Shown here: positions 6,864 through 16,094 of the stretch, piece by piece
Position numbering within the stretch: position 1 is the stretch's first letter
Layout: each line of letters begins with the position of its first letter
Assembly: GCF_004522155.1 (NCBI RefSeq)
Contig: NZ_SDEA01000001.1
Span: 1-64,000, forward strand
Length of the DNA stretch: 64,000 bases
Direction: 5' to 3'
Source: Paracoccus luteus
GTDB taxonomy: Bacteria; Pseudomonadota; Alphaproteobacteria; Rhodobacterales; Rhodobacteraceae
Translations under genes and position numbers: made by a program
Notes under the pieces: model-generated
What the model was told of the DNA's origin: nothing
Databases searched by the model: none
What the model saw: only the letters and a program-made list of their open reading frames with translations

Positions 6864-8387
6864 TCAGTTCGACGGCCCGTGAACGATGCCGTTCGGACGG
6901 TCGCCGACCGGCACCGATCCGATCACCTCCTGGCGCGCGACGTCGATGACCGAGACGCTGTCGTCCGCGATGTTGGTCACGAACACGAAGGCGCCGTCCG
7001 CCGAAACCGACACCCCATGCGCGCCGGGGCCGGTTTTCAGCGTCTTGACCACCTGACCGGTTGCCGTGTCGATCACCGACACGGTGTCGTTCGGCGCGGC
7101 CTCGGTCCCCTGGTTGGCGACATAGACCTGCCTGCCGTCAGGGGTAGCAATCATCTGGATCGGATTGGGACCGACCTCGATCCTGCCCGTGACCTCGCGC
7201 GAGGCGGTGTCGATGACCGCCACGCGGTTCTCGTCGCGCAGCGAGACATAGACGCGGCTGCCGTCGGGGGTGAAGCCGACCTGAACCGGCGCCTTGCCCA
7301 CCGGGATGCGTGCCGCCTCGGTGAGGCTGGCCGTGTCGATGACCGAGACCGATCCGTCCTCGACATTGGCGACGTATAGCTCGGTCCCGTCAGGGCTGAG
7401 GCGCAGCCCGTGCGGATAGGCGCCGGTCTTGATGCGGGTGGCGACGGCGGCCTGCGCCAGATCGACCACCGCAATCTCGTCGCCGCCCGACAGCGCGACG
7501 AAGGCGCGCCCCTGCCGGTCGGCGACCACATGGGCGGGATGCGCGCCGACCTCGACCGTGGCAGCGGGCTTCGACAGATCCTGCGGATCGAGCATCACCA
7601 GAAGTCCGGCGGTGTCGCCGCCCGCATGGTCGTGCCCGTCGCCGTGGTCGCCACTGGCCGGGGTGCCGACCGCCAGCAGGACGCGCCCGTCCGGCGTCAG
7701 ATCGACGTTATGGGGCGCCACCGGGATCGGCGTCGTGGTCACGGTCCCGGTGCCCAGCTCGATGGCGCTGATCGAGCTGCCGCCCTCATCGGCGGACCAG
7801 ACGGTGCCGCCGGTCTGGCCGAAGTCGATGGGCGCGGGGCTGGCCTTTTCTGCCAACCAAGCCTCCATCCCGGCGATCTCGCGCTCTTGCGCGGCGATGA
7901 TCTCGGCCGCCCAGGCCTTTGTCTGGGGGTCGTCACCGTGTTGCTGGACGATCTTCGCCATGTCGATCGCGCCCTGATGATGCGGGATCATGCCCCGCAC
8001 GAAGGCCGTATCGGGGTCATCGGCCATGATGCCTTCCATCATCGGCCCGTGCATCGCGTCCATCGAATCCACATAGGCGCGGGTGAAATCGGGAACGTTC
8101 CCGTCGGCTGGCGCCATCCCGGCAGGCTTCGTTGCATCGGCCGCACCGTGCATCATCCCGCCCTGCATCATCTGCTGCATGGCGGCGATGCACTCGGCAG
8201 GCATGGCCTGCATCATGGTCCGGTGTTGCTCTGGCATGTCCGACATCGGCACCGTCGGGGCGGCAGGCGGGGCGGCCTGTCCCTGCGCCTGTGCAGGGTG
8301 GTGGGCGTCATGCCCGGCCTGGGCCAGGGCAGCGGCGGGCAGCCCGGCGGCGAGGCCAAGGGAAAGTGCGATTGCGGTTCGTTTCAT
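6864..8387 (-). CDS. Secreted DUF305 and YVTN beta-propeller fusion protein
   Basis: A 507-residue protein with four parts in order: a signal peptide (about residues 1-22, ending ALAQA); a Met/His-rich linker (about 25-95, with clusters such as MQQMMQGGMMH); a DUF305 four-helix domain whose signature MIPHHQGAIDM lies at 133-143; and a seven-bladed-type propeller (about 190-507) with repeated SVIDTA and VYVAN motifs, interrupted by an HGDGHDHAGGD insert. DUF305 proteins bind copper or silver in other bacteria. The repeated VIDTATG blades are YVTN surface-layer type. The fusion suggests periplasmic copper sequestration or display. It lies upstream of a cytochrome c gene and the CueR-type relic. 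The copper role is inferred from composition, domain and neighbours. Confidence 0.82.
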   Translation of the reverse strand: MKRTAIALSLGLAAGLPAAALAQAGHDAHHPAQAQGQAAPPAAPTVPMSDMPEQHRTMMQAMPAECIAAMQQMMQGGMMHGAADATKPAGMAPADGNVPDFTRAYVDSMDAMHGPMMEGIMADDPDTAFVRGMIPHHQGAIDMAKIVQQHGDDPQTKAWAAEIIAAQEREIAGMEAWLAEKASPAPIDFGQTGGTVWSADEGGSSISAIELGTGTVTTTPIPVAPHNVDLTPDGRVLLAVGTPASGDHGDGHDHAGGDTAGLLVMLDPQDLSKPAATVEVGAHPAHVVADRQGRAFVALSGGDEIAVVDLAQAAVATRIKTGAYPHGLRLSPDGTELYVANVEDGSVSVIDTASLTEAARIPVGKAPVQVGFTPDGSRVYVSLRDENRVAVIDTASREVTGRIEVGPNPIQMIATPDGRQVYVANQGTEAAPNDTVSVIDTATGQVVKTLKTGPGAHGVSVSADGAFVFVTNIADDSVSVIDVARQEVIGSVPVGDRPNGIVHGPSN

Positions 8388-8523
8388 TGCTGTTCATCCA
8401 TGCTGACGGGAAGGCAGCGTCACACAGCGGACGCGCGGTTCCCGGTGATCATTGCTGGCTGGTTGGCGTCGTCCCGTCGACCGAAGCGGCCGGACGGCTG
8501 GACCTGTCAGGCCCGGAACGCCT

Positions 8524-8949
8524 TTACGCGGCGATGGATGAACGGGGAGGCCGCAGAAAACCCTCGGGGGCCCGCCCCACGCGGTCCGCCATGACGCCAA
8601 GATGGGCTTCCCCACCGGGCGGCGGGCCCGCCCGCGCGCCTTCGGGCAGAAGGGCAGCGATCGTGCAGAACTGATCGCAGCAATCGTCCTGCGCGGCCGC
8701 GCCGCCGCAGCAAGCGTCATGGTCTTGCGGGGTCGGCTGGACACATTCTGCCGCCGCATGCGCGTGGTCGCAGCCTTGCTGCAGCGCGACGGCGGCGGCC
8801 GGGTTGGCATGGGTCATGTGTTCGGCCGGCAGCACATGGGCCTGGGCCTGCAAAGTCAGGGCGGCGAAAGCCACGAACAGCAATGCGGTCGCGAGCCACC
8901 GCCTCCAGCCGCCGCGGGGCGTCATGCCCTTTGTCGCACCCCTGTTCAT
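8524..8949 (-). CDS. Small Cys/His-rich exported protein, possibly copper related
   Basis: A 141-residue protein starting MNRGATKGMTPRGGWRRWL, followed by a hydrophobic stretch (ATALLFVAFAALTLQAQA) that looks like a signal peptide ending at AHV. The mature part is rich in metal-type residues: HMTHAN, CDHAHAAAEC, HDACCGGAA and DDCCDQFC. This resembles the small CopL-like proteins encoded in copper operons, but I cannot assign a named family with confidence. A longer in-frame extension upstream has no signal and looks spurious. The gene lies upstream of, and on the same strand as, the DUF305-YVTN gene, 136 bases apart, supporting one metal-response group. Function unknown; metal binding is an inference from composition. 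Confidence 0.6.
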   Translation of the reverse strand: MNRGATKGMTPRGGWRRWLATALLFVAFAALTLQAQAHVLPAEHMTHANPAAAVALQQGCDHAHAAAECVQPTPQDHDACCGGAAAQDDCCDQFCTIAALLPEGARAGPPPGGEAHLGVMADRVGRAPEGFLRPPRSSIAA

Positions 8950-9232
8950 CAGACCGTTCGTTCGCTTCCTATGGACCGGCTCAGGCTTGCTGCCCGCACA
9001 TGGCGCATGACGCGGGCCATTTCCGGCAGCGCCATCATCAAACCACGTAATGCCGGATGATGACAGCTGAAAGCGGCCGGGAACAGGTTGCGTCATGATG
9101 CCGCCCGTCAAGGGCGCTGACGAACGACGCTGGCCGGGTGGCGGCGCAAGCTTGCCCGGCGATCCCCGGCGCAAGGCCGCCTTGCGCGCCATCCCCCTTG
9201 CCCCGGACCGCGCGCTTGGCCAAAACGCCGGT

Positions 9233-10975
9233 ATGGCCGCATTCCTCAACGTCGAACGCTCGGTGACCGGGCGCGCCTGGATCGGGCCGGACCCCGCGCA
9301 GGACCGCCTGGCCGAGGCGCTGGCGCAGGAGGCCCGGCTGCCGCTGCCGGTGGCGCGGGTGCTGGCGTCGCGGGGCGTCGTGTCCGAACAGGTGCCGGGC
9401 TTTCTGGAACCAAGGCTGCGCGACCTGCTGCCCGATCCGCTGACCCTGCGCGACATGGCCGCCGCCGCGGCCCGGCTGGTCGCCGCCGCGATCGCCGGGC
9501 AGCGCATCGCGATATTCGCCGATTACGACGTGGACGGCGGCGCCTCGGCGGCGCTGATCCTGGGGTGGCTGGCGGCGATGGGGCGCGACGCCACGCTGTA
9601 TGTCCCCGACCGCATCGACGAGGGGTATGGCCCCAACGCCCCCGCCATCGCCGCGCTGGCCGCCGGCCACGACCTGATCGTCTGCGTCGATTGCGGCACG
9701 CTCAGCCACGAGGCGCTGGCCGCGGCCACCGGCATTGCCGACGTGATCGTGCTGGATCACCATCAGGGGGGCGAGACGCTGCCGCCCGCGCTGGCCGTCG
9801 TGAACCCCAACCGCGCGGACGAGGACGGCGCGCTGGGCCATCTGTGCGCGGCGGGCGTCGTGTTCCTGACGCTGGTGCAGGCCAACCGGCTGCTGCGCGA
9901 ACAAGCCCGCCCGCAGCCGGACCTGATCGGGATGCTGGACCTTGTCGCGCTGGCGACGGTCGCGGACGTGGCGCCGCTGGTCGGCGTCAACCGCGCCTTT
10001 GTCCGGCAGGGGCTGGCGATCATGGCGCGGCGGCAGCGGCCCGGTCTGGTTGCGCTGGCCGACGTGGCGCGGCTGGACAGCGCGCCCTCGGCGTTCCACC
10101 TGGGGTTTTTGCTGGGGCCGCGCATCAACGCCGGCGGCCGCGTCGGGCGCGCCGATCTGGGCGCGCGCTGCCTGTCCTGTTCCGATCCGCAGCAGGCCGC
10201 GCAGCTGGCCGCGCAGTTGGACGAGCTGAACCGCGACCGCCGCGCGATCGAGGCGGGGGTCCGGGAATCCGCGCTAGCGCAGGTCCAGGCGCGGGGCGAT
10301 TCGATCCTCGCCTGGGCCGCTGACGACGACTGGCACCCCGGCGTGGTCGGCATCGTCGCCGCCCGCCTGAAAGAAGCGACGGGCCTGCCCGCCGTGGTGA
10401 TCGGCGTCGCGGGCGGCGTGGGCAAGGGGTCGGCGCGGTCCGTCCCCGGCGTGGACATCGGCCGCGCGATGGCCCGGCTGGCGGCCGAGGGGCTGATCCT
10501 GAAGGGCGGCGGCCACGCGATGGCGGCGGGGCTGACCGTCGATCCGGCGATGATTCCCGCGGCAATGGCACGGCTGGCGGACCTGCTGTCGGCCGGCATG
10601 GCCGGGCGGCAGGGGGCAGGGCGGCTGCGCATATCCGGCCTGCTGGACCCCGCCGCGGCGTCCGTGGACCTGATCGAGGCGCTGGACAGCGCCGGTCCCT
10701 TTGGCGCGGCCGCGCCCGCCCCCCGCTTTGCCTTTGCCGACCAGATCATCGATCAGGTCCAGACGATGGGCGACGGGCATCTGCGCCTGCGCCTGCGCAG
10801 CCCCGGCGCGCCCGCGCTGGACGCGGTCGGCTGGGGCGCGATGACCGGCCCGCTCGGCCCCGCGCTCATGGGCGCGCGCGGCCGCCGCTTTCATCTGGCG
10901 GGCAAGCTGGAGCTGTCGGTCTGGGGCGGCCGCCAGCGCCTGCGCCTGCGCCTGGACGACGCGGCCGAGGCTTGA
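9233..10975 (+). CDS. recJ: Single-stranded-DNA-specific exonuclease RecJ
   Basis: A 580-residue RecJ, normal length for the family. It degrades single-stranded DNA 5' to 3' in recombination and mismatch repair, using two metal ions. DHH motifs appear in order: ADYDVDG at 96-102, VDCGT, LDHHQ and ATVADV, then the DHHA1 motif GGGHAMAAG, and a C-terminal OB-like region. The downstream 'GPRINAGGRVG' is also typical. I chose the ATG at 9233 (MAAFLNVERS) over the in-frame starts at 9095, because RecJ proteins begin with this V-TG-x-W region. It is flanked by the metal cluster and tRNA-Glu and appears to be a stand-alone housekeeping gene. Confidence 0.95.
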   Translation: MAAFLNVERSVTGRAWIGPDPAQDRLAEALAQEARLPLPVARVLASRGVVSEQVPGFLEPRLRDLLPDPLTLRDMAAAAARLVAAAIAGQRIAIFADYDVDGGASAALILGWLAAMGRDATLYVPDRIDEGYGPNAPAIAALAAGHDLIVCVDCGTLSHEALAAATGIADVIVLDHHQGGETLPPALAVVNPNRADEDGALGHLCAAGVVFLTLVQANRLLREQARPQPDLIGMLDLVALATVADVAPLVGVNRAFVRQGLAIMARRQRPGLVALADVARLDSAPSAFHLGFLLGPRINAGGRVGRADLGARCLSCSDPQQAAQLAAQLDELNRDRRAIEAGVRESALAQVQARGDSILAWAADDDWHPGVVGIVAARLKEATGLPAVVIGVAGGVGKGSARSVPGVDIGRAMARLAAEGLILKGGGHAMAAGLTVDPAMIPAAMARLADLLSAGMAGRQGAGRLRISGLLDPAAASVDLIEALDSAGPFGAAAPAPRFAFADQIIDQVQTMGDGHLRLRLRSPGAPALDAVGWGAMTGPLGPALMGARGRRFHLAGKLELSVWGGRQRLRLRLDDAAEA

Positions 10976-11090
10976 CGCAGCCCGATCAGCCCGTTGCGCG
11001 CCCCGTCCGCATTTTGCGCTTGCGCCCCGCCGCGCTGTCCCCTAAACACCGCCCCACGCCGCGCGGCACAGACCGCGATGATGCGACGGT

Positions 11091-11165
11091 GGCCCGTTCG
11101 TCTATCGGTTAGGACACCAGGTTTTCAACCTGGGAAGAGGGGTTCGACTCCCCTACGGGCTGCCA
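11091..11165 (+). tRNA. tRNA-Glu (anticodon TTC), CCA encoded
   Basis: A full cloverleaf can be drawn: acceptor GGCCCGT pairs with ACGGGCT with a G-T first pair; there is a D-arm around TCGTCTATCGGTTAGGA; the anticodon stem CCAGG/CCTGG encloses TTTTCAA, giving anticodon TTC; the T-arm is GGGGTTCGACTCCCC; the end is G then CCA at 11163-11165. It follows recJ by 115 bases. A decayed integrase sits just downstream, so this tRNA may have served as an integration target. The gene itself is intact. Confidence 0.96.
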
Positions 11166-11251
11166 CTTTTCCACGGAAACGTTGTGTTTTAAACGGTTAG
11201 CGGCGCAGGCGGCTAACCTCGGGGCAGGTTAGTCCGGCGAACCTTATTTCG

Positions 11252-11640
11252 TCATGTGATCCTCTCCATCGCTTTGTCGGCCAGCCCGGCACGGGCGACC
11301 CCCTCGGTCTACCGCTGGACTTCGGCCAGTCTTGTGCCCCGTCACGGCCGATCTCATGCGGGCCAGCCCCACCTCTGCGATGCGTCTGGCGCACGCCTTG
11401 CCAAGCCCGTGGCCTGTGCAGAGCGGCAGACCGGCACTGCCGCACCAGTCGTGCATCGAGTTCCCTGGCCCAGCGGCGGATCGTTGCTTCCCGCCTTGCG
11501 TCTGCAAGAACGTGGGCGCCGGTGTCAGCGGGTCAATCCGCCTGACGAGTTCCGGTGCAGCGGGATGTCCACCAGCACGCCGTTCCTGTTCTTCATCTTC
11601 TGGCGGCGCTGACGCAGCCTGCGCTTTCCATCCACCGTGG
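11252..11640 (-). pseudogene. Decayed tyrosine recombinase (phage/island integrase), C-terminal part
   Basis: Read on the minus strand, the stretch encodes the catalytic half of a site-specific integrase in broken frames: VDGKRRLRQRRQKMKNRNG then LVDIPLH; a one-base shift; PELVRRIDPL, TFLQTQGGK, SMHDWCGSAGLP; the box GHGLGKACARRIAEVG (family H-x-LR-K-x-x-A-RR); VTGHKT (family VTGHKT with the H/W box); a second shift; then AEVQR, a stop in place of the tyrosine codon, and TEGVARAG, LADKAMERIT. The catalytic tyrosine position (RYT in relatives) reads as TAG, so it cannot work. It ends 87 bases from the 3' end of tRNA-Glu, the usual place for an island integrase. Positions 11641-11728 show nothing further I can name. 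Confidence 0.78.
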
Positions 11641-11728
11641 CGCTGTCGTGCGCGATCCGACAGCTATGCCCGGTGTCGGCGATCTGGCGCTTCAGGCAGC
11701 GCGCCGGCCGCTGAGCGGGCGACCGGGA

Positions 11729-12313
11729 TCAACCCGGACACGCCGCCCCGGTGTCGATCCAGGCGCGGGTCAGCTGGCCGAAGATGTCCTGCGTGCCGGG
11801 CGCGGGGGCGCGCCCCTCGCCGGGGTTCCAGCCCCAGCCGACCAGCCCGTCGGCGGCGTTGTGGTCGTGGATCGCCTCAAGATCCTTGCCGCCGTTGCGC
11901 GCGGGATCCTTGATCTGCTCGCAGATCTCGGCCAGCGACCGGCCCTGCCAGCCCATCGACACCGGCGCCAGCGACCACGGCTGATGGCCGGGGATCGATC
12001 CGGGCTGGGTGGCGAAGCTGACGTTTTCGGTGCCGTGGCAGGTGGTGCAGTTCATGCCGACCGGCCCGAAATCCGCCTCTCCGCGGACCATCGGCGGGTT
12101 GTGGGGGCGCATGTCGTCGCCCTGCGTCGGCCCGCCGGTCACGGGATGACAGTTCAGGCAGCGGGGGTGGGTCAGCACCTTGCCCATTTCCACGAACAGC
12201 GCGGCCGACCGGGCGGCGTCATCGGCGCCGGCGATCTGATCGGGCGCGCGCAGATCCTGCGCCAGGGCGGGCTGGACCAGCGCGGCGGCCACGGCAATCG
12301 CCACGAACCGCAT
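11729..12313 (-). CDS. Exported cytochrome-like protein with two haem motifs, partner of a molybdoenzyme
   Basis: A 194-residue protein with a signal peptide ([19 protein letters not shown]) and two haem c motifs, CLNCH in the first third and CTTCH in the middle, so it is probably a dihaem periplasmic cytochrome. [24 protein letters not shown] follows and is recurrent in cytochromes paired with isoquinoline-1-oxidoreductase-type enzymes. The ATG at 12311-12313 overlaps the iorB-like stop; a GTG one codon earlier is possible. It is the last gene of the iorA-iorB-cytochrome operon and probably takes electrons from that enzyme into the respiratory chain. That role is inferred from the operon. 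Confidence 0.75.
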   Translation of the reverse strand: MRFVAIAVAAALVQPALAQDLRAPDQIAGADDAARSAALFVEMGKVLTHPRCLNCHPVTGGPTQGDDMRPHNPPMVRGEADFGPVGMNCTTCHGTENVSFATQPGSIPGHQPWSLAPVSMGWQGRSLAEICEQIKDPARNGGKDLEAIHDHNAADGLVGWGWNPGEGRAPAPGTQDIFGQLTRAWIDTGAACPG

Positions 12314-14472
12314 CACACCACCCCCCCGGTCTGCAGCATGGGCAGGCTGCGGGTCCGCTGCCCGGTCAGCGCGCGCCAGGCGTTGGCGACGGCGGGGCCG
12401 ATGGGCGGCACGCCGGGTTCGCCGACGCCGGTGGGGGCCTCGGCCGACTTGATGATCGTGACCTCGACCCGCGGCATCTCGCCCATCCTCAGCGTGGGAT
12501 AATCGTCAAAGTTGCCTTCCTGCACCGCGCCGTTCTCTCCCAAAGTGATGGTGCTGTGCAGGATCGCGCCCAGGCCATAGCCGATCCCGCCCTCCATCTG
12601 GGCGCGGATGATGTTGGGGTTGACCGGGATGCCGCAATCGACGGCGCACCACGCGCGGGTGACATGCGGCTGGCCGTCGCGGCTTTCGACCTCGACGATC
12701 TGGGCGACATAGGTGCCGAAGCTTTTCGCGAAGGCGACGCCATAGGCCTTGTCGCCCCGCTTGCTGCCCTGCCAGCCGGCCATGTCGCGCACGGCCTCGA
12801 TCACGGCGCGCTCGCGCAGCGCCTCGGGTTTCAGCAGGTCCAGCCGGCCCTGCACCGCGTCCTTGCCCGCCGCCTCAAGCAGCTCGTCCAGGAACATCTC
12901 GGTCGCCATCGCGGTGTGCGTGGAACCGACGGACCGCCACCACAGCACCGGCACCTTGCCGTCCACCCGCCGCCACGCGACGCGGTGGCCGCCGAAGGTC
13001 CAGGGCAGGCCGATCGACCCTTCGTAGGCGGTCGGGTCCAGCCCGTCCTGCATCATCATCTCCATCACGGTTCCGGCCACGATGGACTGGTTGGCGACGA
13101 CGTTTTCCCAGGCGGCGATGCGGCCGTCGGCGTCGATGGCGCCGCGCATGCGGTGGACGGTCATAGGGCGGTAATAGCCGCCGCGGATGTCATCCTCGCG
13201 CGTCCACATCAGCTTGTAGCTGCCGTTGCCGCCGGCCTTGGCGACCTCGGCCAGCTCGATGGCGAAATGCGCGCTGCCCTGCGCGCGCCGCCCGAACGAG
13301 CCGCCCGCCAGCAGGACGTTGACCCTGACCGATTCGACCGGCAGACCCAGCGTCCTGGCGATGGCGGTGCGGTCCACGCCGGGGAACTGGCAGCCATACC
13401 ACGCCTCGGCCTTGCCGTCCGAGAGCGTGATGACGCCGTCCAGCGTCTCCATCGGGGCGTGGGCCAGATAGGGAAAGCTGTATTCGGCCTCGACCAGCGT
13501 CACGCCCTCGGCGTCAAGGCCCGACAGGTCGCCCGATTCCTCGACCGTGCGGCCCGGCTCGCGGGCGGCGGCGGCCATCTCGGCCATCAGCGCCTGGCTG
13601 GTGCGGGTCTCGGCACCCGACAGATCCCAGTCCACCTTCAGCGCGGCGCGGGCCTTCAGCGCGGCAAAGGTGGTGTCGGCATAGACCGCGACACCTTGCG
13701 ACAGCTGGCGGATCGCGCGCACGCCCGCGACCTGCTTCGCGTCCGTGTCGTCATAGGATTTCACCGTCGCGCCAAAGCTGCGCGGGCGTTCGATCACGAC
13801 GACCTGCACGCCTTTGGGATACAGGTCCAGCGTGAACTGCGCGCGGCCGTCCGACTTTTCGGCGGTGTCCAGCTTGGGCAGGTCGGTGCCGATCAGCACC
13901 CATTGGTCGGGCGATTTCAGCGCGGGTTCCGCAGGCACCGGACGCTGCGCCGCCGCGTCGGCGAGCGCGCCAAAGCCCGACTCCTTGCCCGAGGGATGGG
14001 TGATCCGCCCCTTGGCGACGGCGATCTCGGCCGCGGGGACGCCCCATTCCTCGGCCGCGGTTTCCACCAGCATCTGGCGCACGGCGGCGCCAGCCGCGCG
14101 CATCTGCAGGAAACTGTTGCCCAGTGCGGTGGACCCGCCCGTGCCCTGCATCCCAAAGGCAAGGTTGGCGTAAAGCGCGTCGTCGGCGTGGGCCAGCGCG
14201 CCGCGCATCTGCGACCAGTCGGCGTCCAGTTCCTCGGCCACCAGCGTGGCAAGGCCGGTCAGCGGTCCCTGGCCGAACTCGATATGCTTGACGATCACGG
14301 TCACGGTGTCGTCGGGCGCGATGTGGATGAACGCGCCGGGCGGGATGGCGGGCGCGGCGGGGGCCGCCGCCGCCGCGGCGTCCTGCGCCCGGGCCTTCAG
14401 CGGCAGGGCGACCGCGACCAGCAGGCCGGACGCGGCGCGCAGGAATCCCCGGCGAGAGGTTGCAAAGCCCAT
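12313..14472 (-). CDS. Isoquinoline 1-oxidoreductase-like molybdenum subunit (IorB type)
   Basis: A 719-residue large subunit of a xanthine-dehydrogenase-family oxidoreductase of the single-chain IorB type, which binds molybdopterin cytosine dinucleotide. The N-terminus has a twin-arginine signal, [10 protein letters not shown] (residues 6-15), so the folded enzyme is exported to the periplasm. Visible features are [28 protein letters not shown] and [20 protein letters not shown] in the cofactor domains, and [12 protein letters not shown] and [17 protein letters not shown] near the C-terminus, the latter holding the conserved catalytic glutamate region. Its partners are the 2Fe-2S subunit upstream (3-base gap) and the cytochrome downstream (overlap). 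The substrate is unknown: N-heterocycles or aldehydes are known for relatives. Confidence 0.85.
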   Translation of the reverse strand: MGFATSRRGFLRAASGLLVAVALPLKARAQDAAAAAAPAAPAIPPGAFIHIAPDDTVTVIVKHIEFGQGPLTGLATLVAEELDADWSQMRGALAHADDALYANLAFGMQGTGGSTALGNSFLQMRAAGAAVRQMLVETAAEEWGVPAAEIAVAKGRITHPSGKESGFGALADAAAQRPVPAEPALKSPDQWVLIGTDLPKLDTAEKSDGRAQFTLDLYPKGVQVVVIERPRSFGATVKSYDDTDAKQVAGVRAIRQLSQGVAVYADTTFAALKARAALKVDWDLSGAETRTSQALMAEMAAAAREPGRTVEESGDLSGLDAEGVTLVEAEYSFPYLAHAPMETLDGVITLSDGKAEAWYGCQFPGVDRTAIARTLGLPVESVRVNVLLAGGSFGRRAQGSAHFAIELAEVAKAGGNGSYKLMWTREDDIRGGYYRPMTVHRMRGAIDADGRIAAWENVVANQSIVAGTVMEMMMQDGLDPTAYEGSIGLPWTFGGHRVAWRRVDGKVPVLWWRSVGSTHTAMATEMFLDELLEAAGKDAVQGRLDLLKPEALRERAVIEAVRDMAGWQGSKRGDKAYGVAFAKSFGTYVAQIVEVESRDGQPHVTRAWCAVDCGIPVNPNIIRAQMEGGIGYGLGAILHSTITLGENGAVQEGNFDDYPTLRMGEMPRVEVTIIKSAEAPTGVGEPGVPPIGPAVANAWRALTGQRTRSLPMLQTGGVV

Positions 14473-14475
14473 GTC

Positions 14476-14934
14476 TCAGCCCTCCAGCGTCCTGGCGGCG
14501 TCGTGGATCGCGGCGCGGATGCGGTGATATGTGGCGCAGCGGCAGGCGTTGCCCGCCATCGCCTCGTCGATCTGGTCATCCGACGGCGCGGGCAACTGCT
14601 GCAGCAGCATCGTCGCGCTCATCACCTGGCCGGACTGGCACCAGCCGCATTGCGGCACGTCCAGCGCCCGCCATGCGGTCTGGATGGCGTCGAACTCGGG
14701 GCCGGCCATGCCCTCGATGGTGGTGATGTCCGCGCCGTCGATCATGCCGACGGGGGTGACGCAGGACCGGCGCGGGGCGCCGTCCATCATCACCGTGCAG
14801 GCGCCGCATTGCGCCACGCCGCAGCCGAACTTGGTTCCGGTCAGGCGCAGCTCGTCGCGCAGCACCCACAGCAGCGGCGTGTCGGGATCGACGTCCAGCG
14901 TGCGTTCGGTGCCGTTGATGGTCAGTGTCGTCAT
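14476..14934 (-). CDS. 2Fe-2S subunit of the isoquinoline 1-oxidoreductase-like enzyme (IorA type)
   Basis: A 152-residue protein with two [2Fe-2S] domains: a plant-ferredoxin-like N-terminal cluster with C-GVAQ-C-GA-C, followed by a cysteine at RRSC, and a helical domain with CGWC and CRC, as in all small subunits of the xanthine dehydrogenase family. It passes electrons from the molybdenum centre to the second cluster and then to the cytochrome. There is no signal of its own; in this family it is carried out with the Tat-tagged large subunit. It is the first gene of the three-gene operon. The 232-base gap to osmF holds the divergent promoters of both units. Confidence 0.88.
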   Translation of the reverse strand: MTTLTINGTERTLDVDPDTPLLWVLRDELRLTGTKFGCGVAQCGACTVMMDGAPRRSCVTPVGMIDGADITTIEGMAGPEFDAIQTAWRALDVPQCGWCQSGQVMSATMLLQQLPAPSDDQIDEAMAGNACRCATYHRIRAAIHDAARTLEG

Positions 14935-15166
14935 GGCCTGGCTCCGTTGCTGGGCAGCGGCATGTTAGCCCCGAATCGCCTGCGGCAAAAGCGCGCACCG
15001 CCCGTCCGGTGAAATCCGCAGCCGCCGCCCACGCGCCCCGGCGATATTTTCACGCCCGCTTGCCACCTTTTGCCCCATCCCGCGCGTTGGGGGACGCTGC
15101 AGCTTTCGGGTTGCGCCGACGGCCCGAACAAGTCCCGCTGGGGGCAGGCCCATCAGGAGAGTGCAG

Positions 15167-16072
15167 ATGAAAAGAATCACGACAATCGCCACGGCCCTGC
15201 TGATCGGGCTCGCCTCGCAGGCGGCGGCGCGCGACATCGTGGTGTCGTCCAAGATCGACACCGAGGGCGGGCTGCTGGGCAACGTCATCCTGCTGGCGCT
15301 GGAAAACGCCGGGATGCCGGTCCAGAACCGGCTGCAACTGGGCGGCACGCCCATCGTGCGCGACGCCATCACCTCGGGGCAGATCGACGTCTATCCCGAA
15401 TACACCGGCAACGCCGCGTTCTTTCACAATCAGGCCGACAGCCCCGTGTGGAAGGACGCGGCCAAGGCCTATGCAACGGCGGCCGAGCTGGACCGCGCGC
15501 AGGACATCGTCTGGCTGACGCCCGCGCCCGCCAACAACACCTGGGCCATCGCCGTGCGCCGCGACGTGGCCGACCAGAACAAGCTGGCCACCATGTCGGA
15601 TTTCGGCGCCTGGGTGGCGGGGGGCGGGCAGGTGAAGCTGGCGGCCTCGGCCGAGTTCGTGACCTCGCCCGCCGCCTTGCCCGCGTTCCAGTCCACTTAC
15701 GGGTTCCAGCTGGACCCCGCGCAGCTGGTGCAGCTGTCGGGCGGCGACACGGCGGCCACCATCGCCGCCGCCGCGCAGCAGACCTCGGGGGTGAACGCCG
15801 CGATGGTCTATGGCACCGACGGCGGGATCGAGCCTGCGGGGCTGGTCGTGATGACCGACGACAAGGCCGTGCAGCCGTTCTATCAGCCCGCGGCCGTGGT
15901 GCGCGCCCCGGTGCTGGCCGAATATCCGCAGATCGCCGAGGTGCTGGACCCGATCTTCGCCGGCTTTGACCTTGCCACGTTGCAGGGCCTGAACGCCCGC
16001 ATCCAGGTCGGCGGCGAACCTGCGGCCGCCGTGGCGCGCGATTACCTGACGCAGCAGGGCATCCTCAAGTGA
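15167..16072 (+). CDS. osmF: Osmoprotectant-binding periplasmic protein (OsmF/YehZ type)
   Basis: A 301-residue solute-binding protein of the glycine betaine/choline OpuAC-like family with a signal peptide (MKRITTIATALLIGLASQAAA). IDTEGGLLGNVILLALENAG and DVYPEYTGNAAFF are typical of the ligand pocket region in OsmF-like proteins, and NNTWAIAVRRD follows. I chose the ATG at 15167, preceded by AGGAGA seven bases upstream, over a GTG two codons earlier. It is the first gene of a four-gene unit in the same order as E. coli yehZ-yehY-yehX-yehW, a low-affinity betaine importer. The true ligand in this organism is not proven. Confidence 0.82.
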   Translation: MKRITTIATALLIGLASQAAARDIVVSSKIDTEGGLLGNVILLALENAGMPVQNRLQLGGTPIVRDAITSGQIDVYPEYTGNAAFFHNQADSPVWKDAAKAYATAAELDRAQDIVWLTPAPANNTWAIAVRRDVADQNKLATMSDFGAWVAGGGQVKLAASAEFVTSPAALPAFQSTYGFQLDPAQLVQLSGGDTAATIAAAAQQTSGVNAAMVYGTDGGIEPAGLVVMTDDKAVQPFYQPAAVVRAPVLAEYPQIAEVLDPIFAGFDLATLQGLNARIQVGGEPAAAVARDYLTQQGILK

Positions 16073-16094
16073 GGCGCCGGCGCGGCGCAGCGGG

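Noticed and set aside
11332..12502. Plus-strand frames over the integrase relic and the dihaem cytochrome gene
   Set aside because: They are antisense to clear family members and show no domain of their own.
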